Assembly (NCBI GenBank): GCA_003517845.1 | Contig: DOZU01000144.1 | Coordinates: forward strand, 1 to 5,240 | Length of the DNA stretch: 5,240 bases | Direction of reading: 5' to 3' | DNA from: Clostridiales bacterium | GTDB lineage: Bacteria > Bacillota > Sulfobacillia > UBA995 | Shown here: piece after piece, positions 1-5,240 of the stretch | Layout of the letters: every line of letters begins with the position of its first letter | Position numbering within the stretch: the stretch's first letter is position 1 | Notes under the pieces: model-generated | What the model saw: the letters and a program-made list of their open reading frames with translations, nothing else | What the model was told of the DNA's origin: nothing | Database searches by the model: none | Made by a program: the position numbers and the translations under genes

Positions 1-53
1 GAATATACCGAGTAGTCCACTCGCTTGCCGAGGCGGTTCTGCCGGCACCGGCC
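1..53 (-). other. In-frame continuation of rpoC beyond the TAG, degraded at the window edge
   Basis: Read in the rpoC frame after the TAG, these bases give G-R-C-R-Q-N-R-L-G-K-R-V-D-Y-S and then V-Y. The family expectation is G-R-F-R-Q-N-L-L-G-K-R-V-D-Y-S followed by G-R-S-V-I. The match is unmistakable, so beta' sequence continues without frameshift through the stop. Phe is replaced by Cys (45-47) and Leu by Arg (33-35), each explained by one T-to-G change on the coding strand, and the TAG itself by one C-to-T change from CAG. From position 8 down the match is lost, possibly through a 9-base deletion of the Gly-Arg-Ser codons, but too few bases remain to tell. The clustering at the very edge suggests poor-quality contig-end sequence. 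Confidence 0.8.
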
Positions 54-1025
54 CTACTTGCCCTTGAGCATATCGGACAGTGACTTCAGGGGCCGGTTCC
101 CGGGCCCCGTCACCGGCCGGCCTCGGCGACCATTATCGATCAGGGCGTCCACCGCTTCTTGAAGCATTCGTTTCTCGTTCCGGACGATGATGTCGGGGGC
201 TCCCAGATCGAGGAGCCGCTTCAGCCGATTATTGCGGTTGATGACCCGGCGGTACAGGTCATTCAAATCGGATGTGGCAAAGCGGCCCCCATCCAGTTGC
301 ACCATGGGCCTCAGTTCCGGAGGAATCACCGGAATCACGGAGAGGATCATCCACGGCGGATGGTTGCCTGATTGGCGAAATGCCCCCACTACCTCGAGCC
401 GCCGGATTGCGCGCAGCCTCCGCTGCCCCCCGGCTGCTCGAAGCTCCGTCCTGAGTTCCTGGGCCATCGCGTCGAGATCGAGTGCCCGAAGCAACTCCTG
501 AATAGCTTCGGCCCCCATCCCTACCCGGAAGGCGGAACCGTATTTTTCGCGCTTGTCCCGATATTCCTTTTCATCGAGTAGCTGTTTTTTGATGAGCGAC
601 GTGTCACCCGCGTCCAGCACGACATAAGCGGCAAAGTACAATACCTTCTCGAGCGACCGGGGAGACATGTCCAGCAGAAGGCCCATCCGGCTCGGGATCC
701 CTTTGAAGAACCAGATGTGGGAAACTGGTGCCGCAAGTTCAATGTGACCCATGCGGTCGCGTCGCACCTTGGCCCGCGTGACTTCTACTCCGCACTTGTC
801 GCAGACTATGCCGCGGTAGCGGACGCGCTTGTACTTGCCGCAGTGGCACTCCCAGTCGCGGGTCGGCCCGAAGATGCGCTCGCAGAATAGTCCGGACCGC
901 TCCGGTTTCAGAGTCCGGTAATTGATCGTCTCCGGTTTGGTCACCTCGCCTCGAGACCACTGGCGGATCTGATCGGCCGATGCCAGACCGATCCGTATGG
1001 AGTCGAAATGATTGACATCCATCAA
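54..1025 (-). CDS. rpoC: DNA-directed RNA polymerase subunit beta', N-terminal part, interrupted by in-frame TAG near the window edge
   Basis: This encodes the first 323 residues of beta', which with beta forms the polymerase cleft. The start TTG-ATG-GAT-GTC-AAC aligns with the Bacillus-type MLDVNNF start, TTG matching its Met. Visible elements are NYRTLKPERSGLFCERIFGP (35-54), the clamp zinc site with C60, C62, C75 and C78, GHIELAAPVSHIWFFKG (93-109), the clamp helices with GGRFATSDLNDLYRRVINRNNRLKRL (246-271), and NGRRGRPVTGPGNRPLKSL (298-316) leading into the rudder. Family members run to about 1200 residues, with the catalytic NADFDGDQM motif further on, beyond this window. The ORF stops at TAG (54-56), where the family has Gln in KGKQGRFRQN, but homology continues in frame (see 1-53). 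Either this is a sequence error at a contig end or the gene is truly broken; the former is far more likely for an essential gene. Everything upstream of the stop looks fully functional. Confidence 0.95.
   Translation of the reverse strand: MMDVNHFDSIRIGLASADQIRQWSRGEVTKPETINYRTLKPERSGLFCERIFGPTRDWECHCGKYKRVRYRGIVCDKCGVEVTRAKVRRDRMGHIELAAPVSHIWFFKGIPSRMGLLLDMSPRSLEKVLYFAAYVVLDAGDTSLIKKQLLDEKEYRDKREKYGSAFRVGMGAEAIQELLRALDLDAMAQELRTELRAAGGQRRLRAIRRLEVVGAFRQSGNHPPWMILSVIPVIPPELRPMVQLDGGRFATSDLNDLYRRVINRNNRLKRLLDLGAPDIIVRNEKRMLQEAVDALIDNGRRGRPVTGPGNRPLKSLSDMLKGK
792..848 (-). other. Zinc-binding site of the beta' clamp
   Basis: This encodes beta' residues 60-78, with four cysteines spaced C-x-C-x12-C-x2-C (C60, C62, C75, C78), the conserved N-terminal zinc ribbon of bacterial beta'. 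All four ligands are present, so the clamp domain appears intact. Confidence 0.9.
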
Positions 1026-1032
1026 GGACTCG

Positions 1033-1041
1033 CCCTCCTCC
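1033..1041 (-). promoter_or_regulatory. Ribosome binding site of rpoC
   Basis: GGAGGAGGG lies in the short gap between rpoB and rpoC and is an excellent Shine-Dalgarno. Its 3' end is 7 bases from a TTG (1023-1025) and 10 bases from the adjacent ATG (1020-1022). The spacing slightly favours the TTG, while codon preference favours the ATG; the proteins differ by one residue. Confidence 0.75.
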
Positions 1042-1057
1042 GTGTTCAGCGGGTGAA

Positions 1058-4000
1058 TCAGCTGTCCTCGTCCCCGGCGTCCTTACGCCCGGCGTCCTCC
1101 TCATCCTCACCATCTTCGCGCTCGTATGGAGCCAGGTCCCCGTCACTCTCGACGTCAATGCTCAAGTCGATGTCCAGATCTTCGTCAGTGAAGTGGGTGG
1201 GTACCGGCCCTGTTTCCTGGGGAGCGGCGTCGCCGGCGAGGCTGTCTCCCGAAGCGGCGGCCGGCAAGTCGGGCTCGTCCCGTTCATCCGGCACGTGGAG
1301 GACCGTGTCCACGGCGATCGGCAACTTGATCGCAACTCCCACTTCTTCTTCATCATCATCCTCTTCCTCGAGGATGCCGCCGACCAGGTCCACTTTGGGC
1401 TCCACGCCAAGGTCCAGATCGAGGTCCCGCGCTCTCTCGGTCACGTCATCTTCGGTGTCCAAGATCTCGATTTCCCGCGCGTCCTTTGAGAGGACCTTGA
1501 CATCCAGAGCCAGGCTCTGCAGTTCCTTGATGAGAACCTTGAAGGACTCGGGGACACCCGGTTCCGGTATGTTCTCGCCCTTCACAATCGCCTCATAGGT
1601 CTTGACCCGCCCGACAACGTCATCCGACTTGACAGTGAGCAGTTCCTGCAACGTATAGGCAGCGCCATAAGCCTCGAGCGCCCAGACTTCCATCTCCCCG
1701 AAGCGCTGACCACCGAATTGCGCCTTGCCTCCTAGCGGCTGCTGAGTAACCAGCGAGTACGGCCCGGTCGAGCGCGAGTGTATCTTGTCATCTACGAGGT
1801 GAGCGAGTTTCATCATGTAGATGTAGCCGACGGTCACCGGGTTGTCCATGGGGAGGCCACTGCGCCCGTCGTAGATGATGGTCTTACCGTCTTGGGGCAG
1901 CTTCGCCCGCCTGAGCAGCGAGACGACGTCTTCCTCGCGCGCCCCGTCAAAGACCGGGCTGGACGCCCGCAGGTCCAGGGTGTGGCAAGCCCACCCCAGG
2001 TGGGTCTCCAAGATCTGGCCAATGTTCATCCGCGACGGCACCCCCAGGGGATTCAGGACGATCTCGATCGGGGTGCCATCGGGCAGGAACGGCATGTCCT
2101 CCTCGGGCAGGATCTTGGCGATCACGCCCTTATTGCCATGGCGACCGGCCATCTTATCTCCCTGGGAGATTTTCCGCTTATGGGCCACGTACGCCCTCAC
2201 CAGTTCATTGACGCCCGGCGATAGCTCATCTCCGTTCTCGCGGGAGAACACCTTGACATCGACGACGATGCCGTTCTCCCCGTGGGGGACCCGCAAGGAG
2301 GTGTCGCGGACCTCCCGCGCCTTCTCGCCGAAGATGGCCCTCAGCAGTCTTTCCTCTGCCGTGAGTTCCGTCTCGCCCTTGGGCGTCACTTTGCCCACGA
2401 GGATGTCTCCCGGTCGGACTTCCGCTCCAACCCGGATGATGCCGCGATCATCCAGATCTCCCAGGACCTCCTCGCCGACGTTCGGGATGTCGCGCGTGAT
2501 CTCCTCAGGACCCAGCTTGGTGTCCCGCGCTTCGCACTCGTGCTCCTCGATGTGGATTGAAGTGAACAGGTCCTCCTTGGTCAGCTTCTCGCTGATGAGC
2601 ACCGCATCTTCATAATTGAACCCTTCCCAGGGCATGAACGCGACGAGGACATTCCTGCCCAGGGCTAACTCCCCCTGTTCCGTGCATGGGCCATCGGCAA
2701 TCACTTGCCCCTCGGCCACGCGCTCGCCTGGGAATACCAGAGGCCGCTGGTTGATGCAAGTTCCCTGATTAGAGCGGACGAACTTGGTCAAGTGATACCG
2801 GTCTACCTCGCCGCTGTCGGTCGTCACGTGAATCTCCCTCGCGTCCACCCGGGATACGCGTCCCCCGCGACGAGCACTCTCAACCGCGCCTGAATCCCGA
2901 GCAACCTTGGTCTCAATCCCCGTGCCCACCAGTGGAGCCTCGCTTACCAGTAGCGGCACAGCTTGCCGCTGCATGTTGGAGCCCATCAACGCCCTTCCGG
3001 CGTCATCGTTCTCCAGGAAAGGTATCAGCGCGGAAGCAACTGACACCACCTGCTTCGGGGACACGTCCATGTAGTCCACTTGCGCCGCCGGCACGGCGAG
3101 GATTTCGTGGCGGTGGCGGGCGGTGACTCTCGGTTCGATGAACCAGCCGTTTTCGTCCAGGGGTTCGTTGGCCTGGGCAATCACGCAATCGTCCTCATCG
3201 TCCGCCGTAAGATATACGACGTCCGAGGTGACCTTGAGCTGTTCTCGATCAACCCTGCGATAGGGCGTTTCGACAAATCCGTACTCGTTGATACGAGCGA
3301 AGGTCGACAGGTAGCCGATCAACCCGATGTTGGGACCCTCCGGCGTCTCGATGGGGCACATGCGACCGTAGTGGGAGTGGTGAACATCGCGGACCTCGAA
3401 ACCTGCCCGCTCACGGGACAGTCCCCCTGGTCCCAAGGCGGAGAGACGGCGCTTATGCGTGAGTTCCGCCAGCGGATTGGTCTGGTCCATGAACTGCGAC
3501 AACTGACTGGAGCCAAAAAACTCCTTGACGGCGGCGACGACCGGACGGATGTTGATCAGCGCTTGTGGCGTCACGATGTCGACATCCTGTATGGTCATGC
3601 GCTCCTTGACCACCCGTTCCATACGCGAAAGGCCGATCCGGAACTGGTTCTGAAGCAGTTCACCTACGGAGCGTAACCGCCGGTTGCCGAAATGGTCGAT
3701 GTCGTCCACGGGTCCCAGCCCGCTCTGACACGTTGTCAGGTAGTTCACGGCCGCCATGATGTCTTCGCGGGTGAGCGTCCGGACTTCCGGCGGGGTCTGT
3801 CCGTTGCTCAATACCCGGAGGATCGTATCGTCGGGAAGGATCACGTCGACGGCGTTGACGCCCGCCGCCTCCAACTTGTCTGCCGTCAGCCGGTCAATCG
3901 CCTCCCGCGCCCTCACCAGGATCTCGCCGGTCCCCGGCGCGCGGATGTCCTGTGCGGCGACGGCTCCCAGAAGCCGCCGGCGAAGCGACAGCTTCTTGTT

Positions 4001-4822
4001 GAGTTTGTATCGGCCAACGCTGGCAAGATCGTATCGCCGGGGATCGAAAAACAATGACTCCAGCAGAGTTCGGGCACTCTCGACGGTAGGAGGCTCGCCC
4101 GGACGAAGCCGCTTATAGATCTCGACCAACGCCTCATCCTCGCCCTGGCTGCTGTCCCGTTCAAGGGTCTCCAGGATGGGGCGGCTCTCGCCAAGCACTT
4201 CGAGAATCTGCTCACGTGTGCCGTAGCCAAGTGCCCGCACCAACACCGTGACCGGCAGTTTACGGGTGCGGTCGATTCTCGCGTACACGGCGCCGGTGGC
4301 GTCGGTCTCCATCTCCAGCCACGCGCCGCGCTGATTAGGTATGACTTGGGCGGACACCAGCCGTTTGCCGGCGGGATCCATCGCCTGCGAGTAATAGACT
4401 CCAGGAGAGCGGACTAACTGGGATACGATGACCCGCTCCGCCCCGTTGATCACGAAGGTGCCCTGGTCGGTCATCAGCGGGAAGTCTCCCATGAAGACTT
4501 CCTGTTCCTTTACTTCCCCGGTATCCTTGTTGATTAACCGGGCCTTTACCCGCAGCGGAGTGGCATAGGTGAGATCGCGTTCCTTGCACTCACCGACGGT
4601 GCAGTTGGCCTCGCCCAGAGTGTGCTCAATGAACTCCAAGACCAGTGTGCCGGTGAAATCCTGGATGGGCGAAATATCGCGAAATACCTCTCGGAGACCA
4701 TCCCGGACAAACCAGGCGTAGGAATCCTGCTGCATCTCGATGAGATTGGGGATCTCCAGGACATCCCGGGTCCTCGAGAAGCTGAGCCGATCCCGGGCGC
4801 CCGCCGAGCCGGAGTTGGACAT
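1058..4822 (-). CDS. rpoB: DNA-directed RNA polymerase subunit beta
   Basis: Complete 1254-residue beta subunit, the catalytic partner of beta' in transcription. The N-terminus has the conserved LEIPNLIEMQQDSY and FRDISPIQDFTG protrusion segments (about 22-58), then GTFVINGAERVIVSQL (121-136) and the lobe. The rifampicin region (437-464) carries Q443, D446, H456, R459 and S461, the rifampicin-sensitive residues. The fork motif GRMCPIETPEGPNIGLI is at 486-502. Active-site elements are GFNYEDAVLISE (734-745, E738-D739) and GDKMAGRHGNKGV (888-900), whose K890 and K898 match E. coli K1065 and K1073. The clamp-contacting C-terminal block GGKAQFGGQRFGEMEVWALEAYGA (1031-1054) is intact. The large E. 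coli insertions in the lobe and before the GDKMAGRHG motif are absent, as in Bacillota. After about residue 1111 comes a 143-residue acidic tail, much longer than in Bacillus (whole protein about 1190 aa). The start is set by the ATG with an 8-base spaced purine run. It ends in TGA, 32 bases before rpoC. Confidence 0.99.
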   Translation of the reverse strand: MSNSGSAGARDRLSFSRTRDVLEIPNLIEMQQDSYAWFVRDGLREVFRDISPIQDFTGTLVLEFIEHTLGEANCTVGECKERDLTYATPLRVKARLINKDTGEVKEQEVFMGDFPLMTDQGTFVINGAERVIVSQLVRSPGVYYSQAMDPAGKRLVSAQVIPNQRGAWLEMETDATGAVYARIDRTRKLPVTVLVRALGYGTREQILEVLGESRPILETLERDSSQGEDEALVEIYKRLRPGEPPTVESARTLLESLFFDPRRYDLASVGRYKLNKKLSLRRRLLGAVAAQDIRAPGTGEILVRAREAIDRLTADKLEAAGVNAVDVILPDDTILRVLSNGQTPPEVRTLTREDIMAAVNYLTTCQSGLGPVDDIDHFGNRRLRSVGELLQNQFRIGLSRMERVVKERMTIQDVDIVTPQALINIRPVVAAVKEFFGSSQLSQFMDQTNPLAELTHKRRLSALGPGGLSRERAGFEVRDVHHSHYGRMCPIETPEGPNIGLIGYLSTFARINEYGFVETPYRRVDREQLKVTSDVVYLTADDEDDCVIAQANEPLDENGWFIEPRVTARHRHEILAVPAAQVDYMDVSPKQVVSVASALIPFLENDDAGRALMGSNMQRQAVPLLVSEAPLVGTGIETKVARDSGAVESARRGGRVSRVDAREIHVTTDSGEVDRYHLTKFVRSNQGTCINQRPLVFPGERVAEGQVIADGPCTEQGELALGRNVLVAFMPWEGFNYEDAVLISEKLTKEDLFTSIHIEEHECEARDTKLGPEEITRDIPNVGEEVLGDLDDRGIIRVGAEVRPGDILVGKVTPKGETELTAEERLLRAIFGEKAREVRDTSLRVPHGENGIVVDVKVFSRENGDELSPGVNELVRAYVAHKRKISQGDKMAGRHGNKGVIAKILPEEDMPFLPDGTPIEIVLNPLGVPSRMNIGQILETHLGWACHTLDLRASSPVFDGAREEDVVSLLRRAKLPQDGKTIIYDGRSGLPMDNPVTVGYIYMMKLAHLVDDKIHSRSTGPYSLVTQQPLGGKAQFGGQRFGEMEVWALEAYGAAYTLQELLTVKSDDVVGRVKTYEAIVKGENIPEPGVPESFKVLIKELQSLALDVKVLSKDAREIEILDTEDDVTERARDLDLDLGVEPKVDLVGGILEEEDDDEEEVGVAIKLPIAVDTVLHVPDERDEPDLPAAASGDSLAGDAAPQETGPVPTHFTDEDLDIDLSIDVESDGDLAPYEREDGEDEEDAGRKDAGDEDS
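1061..1489 (-). other. Acidic, probably disordered C-terminal tail of RpoB
   Basis: Residues 1112-1254 of the beta subunit lie beyond the last conserved block (IKELQSLALDVKVL). By hand count 52 of 143 residues are Asp or Glu and only 10 are Lys or Arg. Features are an acidic run LEEEDDDEEE at 1151-1160, a short hydrophobic stretch VGVAIKLPIAVDTVLHV (1161-1177), a Pro/Ala/Gly-rich linker (about 1178-1210) and a second acidic block to the end. The motif DLDLDLGVE (1133-1141) is echoed by DLDIDLSIDVE (1215-1225). Acidic tails here are known in other Bacillota but vary in length; no function is assigned. The frame stays open to a TGA close to rpoC, so it is genuine coding sequence rather than a frameshifted end. 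Confidence 0.85.
3431..3514 (-). other. Rifampicin-resistance-determining region of rpoB, wild-type residues
   Basis: This encodes RpoB residues 437-464, equivalent to E. coli 507-534 (offset 70). Positions where resistance changes usually arise are the sensitive residues: Q443, D446, H456, R459, S461 and L463. The Thr-Asn-Pro-Leu-Ala-Glu-Leu wording (448-454) is the form seen in Bacillus rather than E. coli. The sequence predicts a rifampicin-binding enzyme; resistance by other means cannot be judged. Confidence 0.9.
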
Positions 4823-4830
4823 CTGGGCCC

Positions 4831-4840
4831 TCTCCCCCTC
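4831..4840 (-). promoter_or_regulatory. Ribosome binding site of rpoB
   Basis: A purine run GAGGGGGAGA ends 8 bases before the ATG at 4820-4822, with GGAG-type complementarity to the 16S anti-Shine-Dalgarno. It supports that ATG, as does the protein, which then begins at the usual distance before the conserved LEIPNLIEMQ segment. Confidence 0.6.
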
Positions 4841-4953
4841 AGTAAGTCCCAGCGTGAAAACACCAAAAGCACCCGTTCGGTCTTGCTCGTCCCACTGATT
4901 AATCCGGGATGGGCTTCGACCGGGGCTACATGACCGTGCGACTGCAATTTATA

Positions 4954-4983
4954 ATGATATCCCATGGCACCGACTACCGTCAA
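4954..4983 (-). promoter_or_regulatory. Candidate sigma70-type promoter for rpoB
   Basis: The minus strand carries TTGACG (4978-4983; 5 of 6 matches to the -35 consensus) and, after an 18-base spacer, TATCAT (4954-4959; 5 of 6 matches to the -10 consensus). The surroundings are clearly AT-richer than the flanking genes. The -35 box begins at the very end of the T-rich tail of the preceding stem-loop, so initiation would escape termination there. Transcription would start near 4947, giving an rpoB leader of about 125 bases. No activity can be shown from sequence alone. Confidence 0.5.
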
Positions 4984-5029
4984 GAAGAAGAGGCCGCAGG
5001 CGGACGAATCTCACCCTCACGCCTGCGAC
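4981..5029 (-). terminator. Stem-loop with T-rich tail after rplL: probable intrinsic terminator or attenuator
   Basis: On the minus strand an 8-bp perfect GC-rich stem, CGCAGGCG with CGCCTGCG, can be extended to 10 bp with one G-U and one G-C pair (arms 5020-5029 and 4993-5002). It closes a 17-base loop. It starts 15 bases after the rplL stop and is followed at once by CTCTTCTTCTT (4982-4992), a T-rich but C-interrupted tract. The form suits a partial terminator better than a strong one. In E. coli an attenuator and an RNase III site lie at the same rplL-rpoB junction and lower rpoBC expression relative to the ribosomal proteins; a similar role here is inference. The long loop and interrupted T-run limit confidence. 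Confidence 0.6.
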
Positions 5030-5044
5030 CCCTGGCATCGACAA

Positions 5045-5240
5045 CTAGTTGATCTCTGCGGCCGCTCCCGCCTCTTTGAGCTTTTCGACCGCCTTCTGCG
5101 CCTCTTCCTTGCTGACTTTCTGCTTTACCGGCTTGGGAACGCCCTCCACGAGGTCCTTGGCTTCCTTCAGTCCCAGCCCCGTCAACTCGCGTACCACCTT
5201 GATGACCTGAACTTTCTGGTCACCGAAGCTGGTGAGGATC
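5045..5240 (-). CDS. rplL: Ribosomal protein L7/L12, C-terminal part (5' end outside window)
   Basis: This is the last 64 codons of the large-subunit stalk protein L7/L12, which recruits translation GTPases (EF-Tu, EF-G, IF2) to the ribosome as dimers bound to L10. The visible part is the globular C-terminal domain. It reads ILTSFGDQKVQVIKVVREL, then TGLGLKEAKDLVEGVPKPV, then a terminal helix ending KEAGAAAEIN. The GLGLKEAKDLVE helix, which contacts the GTPases, is the family signature and is intact, as is the preceding KVQVIKVVRE strand and helix. The N-terminal dimerisation domain and hinge lie beyond position 5240. The gene ends in TAG exactly where the family normally ends, so TAG is a working stop codon in this genome. 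It is the upstream neighbour of rpoB, with a 222-base spacer, matching the common rplJ-rplL-rpoB-rpoC order. Identification is very secure. Confidence 0.97.
   Translation of the reverse strand, partial: ILTSFGDQKVQVIKVVRELTGLGLKEAKDLVEGVPKPVKQKVSKEEAQKAVEKLKEAGAAAEIN

Noticed and set aside
1..53. Intein or intron insertion in rpoC at the point where the match to beta' is lost
   Set aside because: Only 8 bases lie beyond the last matching codon, and the first unmatched residue is Val, not the Cys or Ser normally starting an intein. An insertion would also not explain the amber codon and the two substitutions before it.
1008..1598. Plus-strand ORF of 196 codons opposite the rpoB tail
   Set aside because: The translation is a Ser/Arg-rich low-complexity string, as expected from the antisense of acidic GC-rich coding sequence. 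It matches no family I know and lies opposite a secure gene.
1778..2615. Overlapping plus-strand ORFs opposite the catalytic part of rpoB
   Set aside because: They are antisense shadows of a highly conserved gene in a GC-rich genome, without recognisable domains or start signals.
4891..4913. Possible small hairpin in the rpoB leader (CCCAT with GTGGG on the minus strand) around the palindrome GATTAATC
   Set aside because: The stem is only 5 bp including a G-U pair with a 13-base loop, which is within chance. I could not link it to any known leader or riboswitch class.
4926..4931. Minimal ATG-TAG start-stop pair on the minus strand in the rpoB leader
   Set aside because: A six-base coincidence with no Shine-Dalgarno before it; nothing suggests regulatory use.
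4950..4955. TATAAT on the plus strand in the rplL-rpoB spacer, as a divergent promoter
   Set aside because: The sequence 16-18 bases upstream has no -35 likeness, and there is no plus-strand gene for it to serve. The box arises from the AT-rich patch of the minus-strand promoter.
4546..4983. Minus-strand ORF of 145 codons starting in the rplL-rpoB spacer and running into rpoB in another frame
   Set aside because: It overlaps about 280 bases of conserved rpoB coding sequence, begins with TTG in the promoter -35 region, has no convincing ribosome binding site, and its translation is Arg/Pro-rich out-of-frame sequence.

Overview
The window is a minus-strand stretch of the conserved ribosomal-protein/RNA-polymerase operon: the 3' end of rplL (ribosomal protein L7/L12), a complete rpoB (RNA polymerase beta, 1254 aa) and the 5' part of rpoC (beta'). 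Gene order, lack of the proteobacterial beta insertions, and near-Bacillus wording of the RpoC N-terminus and of the RpoB rifampicin region point to a GC-rich lineage in or near the Bacillota (Firmicutes). I cannot name a genus by eye. With both end genes cut, it looks like a short contig, probably metagenomic.

Layout, in transcription order (high to low coordinates). rplL enters at 5240 and ends with TAG at 5045-5047. A 222-base spacer (4823-5044) follows. It holds a GC-rich stem-loop with a T-rich tail (likely terminator or attenuator), then directly a sigma70-type promoter candidate, a leader of about 125 bases and a purine-rich ribosome binding site before rpoB. There is no ybxB-like methyltransferase gene between rplL and rpoB, unlike Bacillus. 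rpoB (1058-4822) has intact signature motifs and ends in an unusually long acidic tail. After 32-35 bases and a strong Shine-Dalgarno, rpoC begins with tandem TTG-ATG codons.

The products work together: L7/L12 forms the ribosomal stalk, while beta and beta' form the two halves of the polymerase active-site cleft. The terminator-then-promoter arrangement would let polymerase be expressed at a different level from the stalk protein, as is known for this junction in E. coli.

The one real anomaly is at the left edge. The rpoC frame meets an in-frame TAG where a near-invariant Gln is expected (54-56), yet recognisable beta' sequence continues in the same frame to about position 9, with two more non-conservative changes and then loss of match. 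Because beta' is essential and TAG is used as a normal stop in rplL, a contig-end sequence or assembly error is the likeliest explanation. I see no mobile element, CRISPR array, RNA gene or novel system. The plus strand carries only shadow ORFs.
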